Positions 1 through 7,965 of a stretch of 64,000 nucleotides of DNA are shown piece by piece. Location: positions 124,001 to 188,000 of the forward strand of contig JADJOU010000007.1 of assembly GCA_016713645.1 (NCBI GenBank). The letters run 5' to 3'. Under the pieces are notes generated by a model, which was given only the letters and a program-made list of their open reading frames with translations, was not told where the DNA came from and searched no databases. The translations under genes were made by a program, and so were the position numbers. Numbering within the stretch: the first letter of the stretch is position 1; each line of letters begins with the position of its first letter. The stretch is from Bacteroidota bacterium (GTDB taxonomy: Bacteria; Bacteroidota; Bacteroidia; Chitinophagales; JADJOU01).

Positions 1-1377
1 AGAGTCAATCCCGTTTATTAATGAAGGCGGCAATGTGACTGTTCCTGTTCCTCCGATTTTCCCGCCTTTACATATATATTGAGCATAAATATATTCAACT
101 CCATTTCTGTAGTCTAACCACGTGACATAACTGCCTCCTAATCCATTAGAAATAAAGGTTGGCTGAAATTGATCAAATGCTGCAGTACTAACAGCTATTC
201 CATTTGTGTCCCACATTATTTCACCAAACATGTTTATTTTTTGAGCAAATATGTCAAAATAGCTACTTGATCTTTTATCTTGCCATGCTATAACTGGCTC
301 ATTTGTCGAATCTATTGTTATTTTAGGGTATAATTGGTCAAATGCAGCAGTGCAAATAGGAATTCCGTTAGCTGTCCATTGTGATATACCAGAATAGTTA
401 ATTAGTTGAGCATATATGTTTTGGTTGTTTGTTATTCTAGAATCAACCCAAGTTATAATTGCTCCCTTACTTCCAAATGAAGCTATTGAAGGAAGTCCTG
501 CTAAATTTGTGCATATTCCTACTCCATTTATACTCCATTGAATTACTCCTGATTGACCTACTCTTTGTGCATAAATTCCTCTCAGGTCCTGCCATGCAAC
601 GATTATACCTCCTGAAGAATCATTTATAATTTTTGGATAATTGCTACTTGATATATTGCAAATAGTTATGCCATTAGCTCCCCATTGTATAGCTCCCGAA
701 TTATTGATTTTTTGAACTATTATATAACTTGTCGCGCCTGAATCTTCATGCCAAGCAAGAAATGCGCCTCCGGAGCCATTTGATATAATTTTGGGGTCAA
801 CTTGAGTTCCTAATTTTGAACAAATTGCTACACCATTAGTTGACCATATAACTGAACCTAATGAACTAATTCGTTGAGCATAAATATCACTTGTTCCAGT
901 TCTCTCATCTTCCCATGAAACAATGAATCCACCTGAATTATCTGAAATTATCTCAGCATTTTTTTGATTGCCAATAGCGGTGCAAATTGCTAAGCCATTT
1001 GCTGCCCAAAGCGCAGTTCCTGAAGCATTTATTCGTTGTGTATATAAATCATCGTTCCCATTTCTAGTGTCTCTCCAAATAATTATCGCACCACCTGAAC
1101 TATCTGCAAACAATTGTGAATTGAATCTAGTACCAATTGCCAAACTGCAAATTGTTATTCCATTAATTCCCCATTGGAATATACCAGAAGAATTTATCTT
1201 TTGTGCATATAAATTCCCTGCATTATTCCAGGTAATAATGCTGCCACCAAAACCATCTGAAATTATTTGAGGATTGCTCCCTTGCGAAATAACATTATTT
1301 AAAGTTGGATTTGTCGACCATTGCGCAAAGATTGTATTTACGGCAAATAGCGCATATAATAGTAAAAGACTTTTCAT
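1..1377 (-). CDS. secreted repeat protein, C-terminus outside window
   Basis: The minus-strand frame is open from an ATG at 1377 to the window edge (459 codons, no stop). The protein starts with a signal peptide (MKSLLLLYALFAVNTIFAQ). It then carries seven or more imperfect repeats of about 55 residues, each with a pattern like YAQKIN-SG---W--NG--IC followed by GG-II-W-D-R. Such repeats suggest a secreted beta-propeller-like or fibre-like surface protein, probably a type IX cargo because the organism has gldKLMN, but the C-terminal sorting domain would lie outside the window. The repeat pattern weakens after about residue 430, where a GGTGTVTLPPS-like linker appears. I recognise no enzyme motif. 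Function unknown. Confidence 0.75.
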   Translation of the reverse strand, partial: MKSLLLLYALFAVNTIFAQWSTNPTLNNVISQGSNPQIISDGFGGSIITWNNAGNLYAQKINSSGIFQWGINGITICSLAIGTRFNSQLFADSSGGAIIIWRDTRNGNDDLYTQRINASGTALWAANGLAICTAIGNQKNAEIISDNSGGFIVSWEDERTGTSDIYAQRISSLGSVIWSTNGVAICSKLGTQVDPKIISNGSGGAFLAWHEDSGATSYIIVQKINNSGAIQWGANGITICNISSSNYPKIINDSSGGIIVAWQDLRGIYAQRVGQSGVIQWSINGVGICTNLAGLPSIASFGSKGAIITWVDSRITNNQNIYAQLINYSGISQWTANGIPICTAAFDQLYPKITIDSTNEPVIAWQDKRSSSYFDIFAQKINMFGEIMWDTNGIAVSTAAFDQFQPTFISNGLGGSYVTWLDYRNGVEYIYAQYICKGGKIGGTGTVTLPPSLINGIDS

Positions 1378-1531
1378 AGAGAAAGGGTTTAAATCATTGT
1401 ATATGAAACAATATTTGCTTATTTAATTTTGGATTATTTCAAATGTACAATAAAAATTTTAAATGGGTTTTTAAATCGAGTTCAATTAAAAGGGTGTTAC
1501 TTTGCAGATACAAGCTATCTATTAGAATTCT

Positions 1532-2485
1532 TTAAGGGTATAAATAGTTAAATATAAATATGGTAGATTTTTCTTCGTAAGAATAATTTATTTCAATTGG
1601 AATAAATTCATGCTTGATGACATTGAATTGAATATGAAATAGAGGGATTTTCGCTATCAAAGCGTGTTTAATTAGTCTAGATATATTGCAGTAGTTTTTA
1701 CAATCTAATATTTTAATAGAATGTTTTTCGAAATTATTTTGATTTAGAATTCCACCGTTGAAGAAGTTCATACCGAGAATAATTCTTTTAATTGATTCTT
1801 TATTGTAATTTATCTTTTGGTTTCTTATACTTTGAGCTTCATCTTGCATTGTTGTGCAGATAAAACGCCATTCGTTCTCATACTCAAAATCTTTATTTTT
1901 GTTTAGCATCGCAAATAAAATTTTTGCGCCGAGATCATTTTTCCCATTTTGATATTTTAAATCTATTTTTTGATTCCCAAAATCATATTCAGCTTTAAAT
2001 GGGCCATTCCCAGAAATATTCATTTTAGTTGTTTCAAATTCAATTGCAAAGCCCTCACTATTCTTAGTATAAGTTGCCCATAATGCATGATTCTGTTTCG
2101 CCCCATTCGTCAAACAAATAAGACTAAAAACTTTGAAAAATTTCTCGCGAATAAGATGGTTAAATTGAATTTTTAATTCCTTAATGTTAATTGAATCTTT
2201 TGCTTCTATTTTTTCAGATAACTTATCTTTAAATTTTTTGAGCTGCATTTTCTATGTCAAACATGAATAAATTACATTCCATCAAGTCATTAAATTCATT
2301 TGGGTGTGCAGCATATAAGTAATTGTTTAATAGAGCGTCAATATATTATCATTTATAGAATAGTATTTTACTAGAAATTCAGGTATAACATTGGGAATGA
2401 CCTTAAAAACTAAATTTAATGCTAATGGATTTGTTATCTCATTATCATAAATATAGTATTTCTTATTCGCGAAAAAATTTTCCAT
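1532..2485 (-). pseudogene. DUF2971 family protein, broken by two apparent frameshifts
   Basis: Three frames join into one protein of about 315 residues. From ATG 2485 the reading runs MENFFANKKYYIYD and stops after NDNILTLY (indel near 2345). The next frame continues DALLNNYLYAAHPNEFNDL, the N-terminal motif of DUF2971, and stops after ENAAQKI inside an A-run near 2240. The third frame carries the central motif ALWATYTKNSEGFAIEF and the YENEWRF motif to the stop at 1532. One added base near 2345 and one removed base near 2240 restore a complete DUF2971 protein. Members are accessory proteins of unknown biochemistry, often in variable regions. The breaks are either assembly errors or real inactivation. 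Confidence 0.75.
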
Positions 2486-2607
2486 TTGTTTTTAGATTTA
2501 AACTAATTTGTACAATACCTTTGGGAAAAAGGAATTTCATCAGTTTAAGAGATGATTCTATAAATATATGCTTGCATATTGGAATATGACCCTATCTATA
2601 AATGTGC

Positions 2608-2868
2608 CTATAACAAATATCTCGTTCCTCCCCAACTTGAGGTCACAATTTGTGACCTCAAGTTTACCCATTCTTCTTCTGTCAATTCAAACATAAAATC
2701 CTCCGGGAAACGCTCAATATTTCTCTTAACACTTTGATTAAATGCTTTGGTTGTCGTGTCGAACATTTCTGCCAAATCCTTGTCTAACATGACTTTTTGA
2801 CCTCTAATGATGTAAATTTTATTTACAATGAGCTCATCAGTTTTTACTGTGATATTTATTTTTTCCAT
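2608..2868 (-). pseudogene. ORF6N domain protein, C-terminally truncated
   Basis: From the internal ATG at 2868 the protein reads MEKINITVKTDELIVNKIYI and then the ORF6N signature: RGQKVMLDKDLAEMFDTTTK, IERFPEDFMFELTEEEW and LRSQIVTSSWGGTRYL. ORF6N proteins are DNA-binding-domain proteins of phage and mobile-element origin, usually about 170-200 residues. Here the frame stops directly after GGTRYLL, where relatives continue with a P-F-A-F-TEQG-type segment. I could not find that continuation in the other frames downstream, so this looks like a true 3' truncation and not a single indel. The upstream in-frame ATG at 2889 is possible, but the ATG at 2868 fits the family start better. Confidence 0.75.
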
Positions 2869-2932
2869 ATTTAAAAATTTCAAAAGCACGAAAACTTTCT
2901 ATTGACAACAATACAGCCGTTTCAAACAAATG

Positions 2933-2995
2933 CCCCAAAATCCAGACCCCAGAATCCCAACAACCAACAACGAACACCTAACAACCGACACCTTT
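2933..2995. repeat. degenerate heptanucleotide tandem repeat
   Basis: Nine consecutive 7-base units lie directly beyond the icmF stop. On the plus strand they read CCCCAAA, ATCCAGA, CCCCAGA, ATCCCAA, CAACCAA, CAACGAA, CACCTAA, CAACCGA, CACCTTT. The strand is markedly C/A-rich on plus (G/T-rich on minus), unlike the AT-rich intergenic DNA around it. A related element lies at 31796-31830. Function unknown; it may act in the 3' untranslated region of icmF. Confidence 0.6.
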
Positions 2996-2997
2996 CC

Positions 2998-5900
2998 CTA
3001 CATATTCCTCCTATACTGTCCACCTACCTCAAAAAGTGAATGCGTAATCTGTCCGAGTGAGCAGTATTTGCAGGCTTCCATCAAGGCTTCAAAAATATTT
3101 CCATTGGTCAATGCCGTTTTTTGCAATGCTTTTAATTGTGCATCCAATTGATCTTTATAAGTTGTTTGCAAATTTTGCAATGTCTGAATTTGATTTTCTT
3201 TTTCTTCTTCAGTTGCGCGAATCACCTCTTTCGGGATGATTGTCGGCGAACCTTTAGAAGATAAAAAGGTATTTACACCCATGATTTTGTATTCACCTGT
3301 ATGTTTGAGTGTCTCGTAATACAAACTTTCCTCTTGGATTTTTCCGCGCTGATACATGGTCTCCATGGCACCGAGCACACCGCCGCGCTCTGTGAGTTTT
3401 TCGAATTCCAACATCACGGCTTCTTCGACTAAATCTGTCAATTCTTCGATAATAAATGATCCTTGATTCGGATTTTGATTTTTTGCCAATCCCAATTCGT
3501 GGTTGATGATGAGTTGTATGGCCATAGCCCTTCTCACGCTCTCCTCAGTAGGGGTCGTAATGGCTTCGTCATAGGCATTTGTATGGAGCGAATTGCAATT
3601 GTCATAGATAGCATACAATGCTTGAAGCGTTGTTCTGATATCATTGAAATCGATTTCTTGCGCATGCAATGATCTTCCAGATGTCTGAATATGGTATTTG
3701 AGCATCTGCGCGCGCTCATTCGCATTGTATTTATTCTTGAGTGCTTTTGCCCAGATTCTTCTAGCGACGCGTCCTATTACTGAATACTCTGGGTCAACTC
3801 CATTGGAGAAGAAGAAAGAAAAGTTTGGTGCAAAAGCATTCACATCCATTCCTCTGCTCACATAGTACTCCAAGAAAGTAAATCCATTCGCTAATGTAAA
3901 AGCTAGTTGAGAGATAGGATTGGCTCCTGCTTCGGCGATATGATAGCCTGAGATTGAAACGGAGTAAAAATTGCGCACATTCTTATCGATGAAATATTGT
4001 TGCACATCGCCCATCAATTTCAAGGCAAATTCTGTAGAGAATATGCAGGTATTTTGCGCTTGATCTTCCTTGAGAATATCTGCTTGAACAGTCCCTCTAG
4101 TGGTGGACATCGCCTCTGCTTTTATTTTTTCATAGACCTCTTTGGGCAATACTTGATCTCCCGTTACACCGAGTAACATCAATCCCAAACCGTCATTTCC
4201 CTCAGGTAAATCCCCATGATATTTCGGACGATTTTTTCCTGCGTAAATCTGCTCTATTTTTTTGTTGACCTCCGCTTCTAATCCATTTGCTTTGATATAC
4301 TTTTCGCATTGTTGATCAATAGCGGCATTCATATAGAATCCCAAGAGCATCGGCGCCGGACCATTTATGGTCATGGATACAGAAGTAGCAGGATCGCAGA
4401 GATCAAATCCCGAATAGAGTTTTTTTGCATCATCTAAACAACAGATGGATACACCGCTATTTCCAATTTTACCATAGATATCTGGTCGATAGTCTGGATC
4501 TTCTCCGTATAAAGTCACACTGTCAAATGCTGTGGATAGTCTCTTCGCGGGCATCCCCAATGATACGTAGTGGAATCTTCGATTGGTGCGCTCTGGTCCT
4601 CCTTCGCCTGCAAACATCCTCGTCGGATCTTCATTCTCTCTCTTGAAAGGGAAAACTCCTGCGGTATAAGGGAATTCGCCTGGAACATTTTCTTGCAAAT
4701 TCCATTTGAGAATATCGCCCCATGCCTCATATCTCGGCATCGATATTTTTGGAATCTGAATGTGAGAGAGGGATTCAGAATGTGTTTTTACTTTGATATC
4801 TTTCCCGCGAACTTGATAAACAAACTCAGGATTTTTATAGGACTGCACTTTTTCTCTCCATCCTTCCAATATCTTTTTGTTGGCAGGCAATAAATGCTCG
4901 CGCGTCGAAAGCTCTAATTTGTCTAGTGCTTGCACCGTTGTTAAATCATTGGCTTTTTTGGCGGCTTCTTTGGCCAATCCAATCGCATAGATGTTTTGCG
5001 CAATAGCTGCTTGTTCTTCTGTTTGTTTATTATACAATTTCGAAGCTTCGCTAATCTCAGCCAAATAGCGATTTCTATGTGGCGGGATAATAAATATCTT
5101 CTCGCTCATTCCGCCATTCGTGACGATATTGGATTTCAAAGGAGCTTTTGTCTTCTCTCCAATTTTATTGATCAAAGCCTTGTATAATTCTGTTGTTCCC
5201 GGATCATTGAATTGTGCTGCAATTGAGCCGAAAACGGGCATGGTATCAGGGTTCGCATCCCACAAATTGTGGTTGCGCTGGTATTGTTTTTTTACATCTC
5301 TTAAAGCATCCAAAGCACCGCGTTTATCAAATTTATTGATAGCGACGATATCTGCAAAGTCCAACATATCTATCTTCTCCAATTGGGATGCTGCACCGAA
5401 TTCTGGTGTCATTACATAGAGTGTGCAATCACTGTGATCTACAATCTCTGTATCAGATTGACCAATACCGGATGTTTCTAAAATAATCAAATCGAAATTC
5501 GCTGCGCGCAGAATATTGACCGCCTCACCAACATATTTAGACAAGGCGAGATTGGATTGTCTTGTCGCCAAAGAGCGCATATAGACTTGATTGCTATTGA
5601 TGGCGTTCATTCGAATTCTATCTCCTAAGAGCGCACCTCCAGTTTTTCTTTTCGAAGGATCCACGGAGATGATTCCAATGTTTTTATCCTTGAATTCAAA
5701 TGTAAATCTGCGAACGATCTCATCGACGAGCGATGATTTTCCAGAACCTCCTGTTCCAGTAATTCCCAAGATAGGGCATTCATTGGAAGGTCTTGCTTTT
5801 GGAAGAATGGGTGCAATTTCTTTTTCAAAATGCTCAAAATAGTTTTCTGCACAAGAGATGAGCTTGGCTATTGTTTGATGATCATTTTGTTTTAATTTTT

Positions 5901-6417
5901 CCCCGATTTCTGCTTTAGATTTGTATTCATTGAATGTATTTGAATCTCCTGTTGGGAAATCGCTCTTCCACATCAAATCATTGATCATTCCCTGCAAACC
6001 CATTGATCGACCATCGTCGGGAGAGTAGATTCGCGTGATGCCATAAGCCTGTAATTCTTCAATTTCTGTCGGCAATATGGTTCCACCACCTCCTCCAAAT
6101 ATCTTGATATGTCCTGCTCCGCGCTCTTGCAACAAATCATACATATACTTGAAGTACTCGACATGCCCGCCTTGGTATGAAGTAATGGCAATGGATTGCG
6201 CATCTTCTTGAATCGCACAATTGACAATTTCGGATACACTTCTATTGTGCCCTAAATGCACCACTTCTGCGCCAGATGCCTGAATAATTCTGCGCATGAT
6301 ATTGATAGCAGCATCATGTCCATCGAATAAAGAAGCTGATGTGACAATTTTGACTTTGTTCTTCAAAATATATTTTCCGTCTGTAGTCGGAATACTAGGA
6401 GATAAGGTAGTTTGCAT
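2998..6417 (-). CDS. icmF: fused isobutyryl-CoA mutase (coenzyme-B12 mutase with G-protein chaperone)
   Basis: The 1139-residue product matches the IcmF architecture. The N-terminal B12-binding domain has the DxH motif in FDGHDAA (residues 31-37). A MeaB/ArgK-type GTPase follows, with P-loop GTGGSGKS at 221-228. The large mutase domain contains MFAGEGGPERTNRRFHYVS. In the family this enzyme interconverts isobutyryl-CoA and n-butyryl-CoA (some members also act on pivalyl- or isovaleryl-CoA) using adenosylcobalamin, and the GTPase gates cofactor loading. It acts in the cytoplasm in branched-chain acyl-CoA metabolism. The gene is intact despite its length. It stands alone, with no epimerase or separate meaB nearby, consistent with the fusion. 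Confidence 0.92.
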   Translation of the reverse strand: MQTTLSPSIPTTDGKYILKNKVKIVTSASLFDGHDAAINIMRRIIQASGAEVVHLGHNRSVSEIVNCAIQEDAQSIAITSYQGGHVEYFKYMYDLLQERGAGHIKIFGGGGGTILPTEIEELQAYGITRIYSPDDGRSMGLQGMINDLMWKSDFPTGDSNTFNEYKSKAEIGEKLKQNDHQTIAKLISCAENYFEHFEKEIAPILPKARPSNECPILGITGTGGSGKSSLVDEIVRRFTFEFKDKNIGIISVDPSKRKTGGALLGDRIRMNAINSNQVYMRSLATRQSNLALSKYVGEAVNILRAANFDLIILETSGIGQSDTEIVDHSDCTLYVMTPEFGAASQLEKIDMLDFADIVAINKFDKRGALDALRDVKKQYQRNHNLWDANPDTMPVFGSIAAQFNDPGTTELYKALINKIGEKTKAPLKSNIVTNGGMSEKIFIIPPHRNRYLAEISEASKLYNKQTEEQAAIAQNIYAIGLAKEAAKKANDLTTVQALDKLELSTREHLLPANKKILEGWREKVQSYKNPEFVYQVRGKDIKVKTHSESLSHIQIPKISMPRYEAWGDILKWNLQENVPGEFPYTAGVFPFKRENEDPTRMFAGEGGPERTNRRFHYVSLGMPAKRLSTAFDSVTLYGEDPDYRPDIYGKIGNSGVSICCLDDAKKLYSGFDLCDPATSVSMTINGPAPMLLGFYMNAAIDQQCEKYIKANGLEAEVNKKIEQIYAGKNRPKYHGDLPEGNDGLGLMLLGVTGDQVLPKEVYEKIKAEAMSTTRGTVQADILKEDQAQNTCIFSTEFALKLMGDVQQYFIDKNVRNFYSVSISGYHIAEAGANPISQLAFTLANGFTFLEYYVSRGMDVNAFAPNFSFFFSNGVDPEYSVIGRVARRIWAKALKNKYNANERAQMLKYHIQTSGRSLHAQEIDFNDIRTTLQALYAIYDNCNSLHTNAYDEAITTPTEESVRRAMAIQLIINHELGLAKNQNPNQGSFIIEELTDLVEEAVMLEFEKLTERGGVLGAMETMYQRGKIQEESLYYETLKHTGEYKIMGVNTFLSSKGSPTIIPKEVIRATEEEKENQIQTLQNLQTTYKDQLDAQLKALQKTALTNGNIFEALMEACKYCSLGQITHSLFEVGGQYRRNM

Positions 6418-6523
6418 ATTCTAGTGCATTTAGCAATGAGGAGCAAATATAATCAAAGATGATTTAAAAAGGCAGATTCATGAAAAGTGCCCGAAATCAT
6501 TGCCGAAAAGGGGTTATGGCGAA

Positions 6524-7666
6524 TTAAAAGCGCATGCCCGTTCGCAGTTCGAAATTTTCCGCCTTGTCCAAGTGGGTTTTTAAATTGGCACCAATAAACA
6601 TGCGCCCTTTAAAGCTTTTGGAGAATGCGGGGAGGTAATAGACACCGCCGAGTTTTTGATACATAAAGGTCGTGCGCTGATAGGGGAGGAAACAGTAAAT
6701 CCCTATCTGTGCAAAGAATCCAAAATCTTTTAAAACCATTTCATCGCCAAAATAGATCGATCCTTCTAGGGAATTGATGGTTCGGTCAGTTATTTTTGAT
6801 TCATTATTCTCGCGAATCTGAGCCATGGCATAGCTTCCACGGTTATAGACCAAGCTCACTCCGCCGACTAAATGATTCGCGATAGACGTCGCTCGATGGT
6901 ATTGCGCAAAGAAATTATACGCTTGATAAGTGGGACCATAAGCTATTTTTACTTTTTCATCCAAAGCAACTCCAAAGCCCACGGTATAAAAGTTCCGTTG
7001 AATTTTCTTGGGCAGAGAATCGTGGTTATAAACGTGTTTTTTGACACCAAAATTTTGTTTCACCCCTATGCATAGTGCCATATAGTTGATTCCCAAATTG
7101 GGGCTCTGTGAACGACTATTAGAAAAATGGGTGAAATTAAAACTCGTATTGAGGTTGGTTTTGTCTGTTACTTTCCAATCAACCCCAAACTTAAATTGGG
7201 TCACATTGTTTAAATAGGAGCCAATGACATTATTGATAGAATTGCTCGTGTAGTCATAGGGCTTGTTTAAATAAGCCAGGCCAATCCCCATGCGGAAATA
7301 GAAATCCATGATTCGACTGCGCTTTATCCAAAAACTGACATGAGGAAAAATTCCAATGGCCTCTCCAAAAATCGCATTATCTCCGAATCTAACAGCTAAT
7401 ATAGACGCTCCAATGCGCGGGTAGAAAAATTTTCGCTCAAATGGCTGCTTCCCAAAACAAGTCTTATAAAATGCCAATTCTACTCCAAAACTTGGCTCTG
7501 TGATGATGGGTTTAAAGCGAAGTGTATGGCGGATAATCATGCCATTGTAAATACTGGCTTCTAATGCAAAGTTTGCTTGGGGAAATGAGTCTGGAACATA
7601 CTTCCGCTTTGCTTCCACCGTGAAATGCATGAGGATGAATAGGAACAGGAAATATCTCTTTGACAT
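6524..7666 (-). CDS. acyloxyacyl hydrolase / PagL-like outer membrane protein
   Basis: The 380-residue protein has a signal peptide (MSKRYFLFLFILMHFTVEA) and alternating aromatic/hydrophobic strands of an outer membrane barrel. Around residues 170-180 it contains FNFTHFSNS, matching the His-Ser segment of the lipid A 3-O-deacylase (PagL, PF09411) fold, followed by NLGINYM. The family removes ester-linked acyl chains from lipid A; many Bacteroidota members are annotated as acyloxyacyl hydrolases. The second half adds further predicted strands and is longer than classical PagL (about 180 residues), so a duplicated or extended barrel is likely. Catalysis is inferred from the motif only. It is a single gene with no operon partner. 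Confidence 0.7.
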   Translation of the reverse strand: MSKRYFLFLFILMHFTVEAKRKYVPDSFPQANFALEASIYNGMIIRHTLRFKPIITEPSFGVELAFYKTCFGKQPFERKFFYPRIGASILAVRFGDNAIFGEAIGIFPHVSFWIKRSRIMDFYFRMGIGLAYLNKPYDYTSNSINNVIGSYLNNVTQFKFGVDWKVTDKTNLNTSFNFTHFSNSRSQSPNLGINYMALCIGVKQNFGVKKHVYNHDSLPKKIQRNFYTVGFGVALDEKVKIAYGPTYQAYNFFAQYHRATSIANHLVGGVSLVYNRGSYAMAQIRENNESKITDRTINSLEGSIYFGDEMVLKDFGFFAQIGIYCFLPYQRTTFMYQKLGGVYYLPAFSKSFKGRMFIGANLKTHLDKAENFELRTGMRF

Positions 7667-7810
7667 GTTTATGCTTCAATGAAAATGTGAATATAAATGG
7701 ATTATGAAAAACACAGCGCTTTTTTCTCGCTTCGGGAACGACTAGAATGTTTACTTTTTATCTAGAATAGCGTTTTAAGATAATTTATGCGCGTATTTCT
7801 GTGATTCGCT

Positions 7811-7818
7811 TAATTTTG
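7811..7818 (+). promoter_or_regulatory. TAnnTTTG -7 element upstream of small lipoprotein
   Basis: TAATTTTG matches the Bacteroidota -7 consensus and lies 18 bases before the ATG at 7837. No clear -33 box was identified. Confidence 0.4.
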
Positions 7819-7836
7819 TCATTCAAATATACCTAT

Positions 7837-7965
7837 ATGAAAAGCCTTCTTTTTATAATCACCTTGGCAATTTTTGCCTCTTGTGGCACTACCACTAAGG
7901 GTTCATGTAATTGCCCCAAAACACAATTGGCTTTTAAAACAAAAAGAGAACAACGGTTATTTTAA
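7837..7965 (+). CDS. small lipoprotein, 42 residues
   Basis: ATG at 7837 opens a short frame encoding MKSLLFIITLAIFASCGTTT, a classic lipoprotein signal peptide with lipobox ending in Cys16. A short Lys/Arg-containing tail with a CNC motif follows. A TAnnTTTG-type -7 element lies just upstream, which supports expression. The last nine bases overlap the 3' end of the convergent oxidase gene. Tiny lipoproteins of this kind are common in Bacteroidota and have no known function. The coding call rests on the signal peptide and the promoter-like element. Confidence 0.5.
   Translation: MKSLLFIITLAIFASCGTTTKGSCNCPKTQLAFKTKREQRLF

Noticed and set aside
2930..3151. Plus-strand frame across the heptad repeat and the icmF 3' end
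   Set aside because: It reads through a repeat element and antisense to icmF, with Pro/Thr-rich low-complexity content and no family match.
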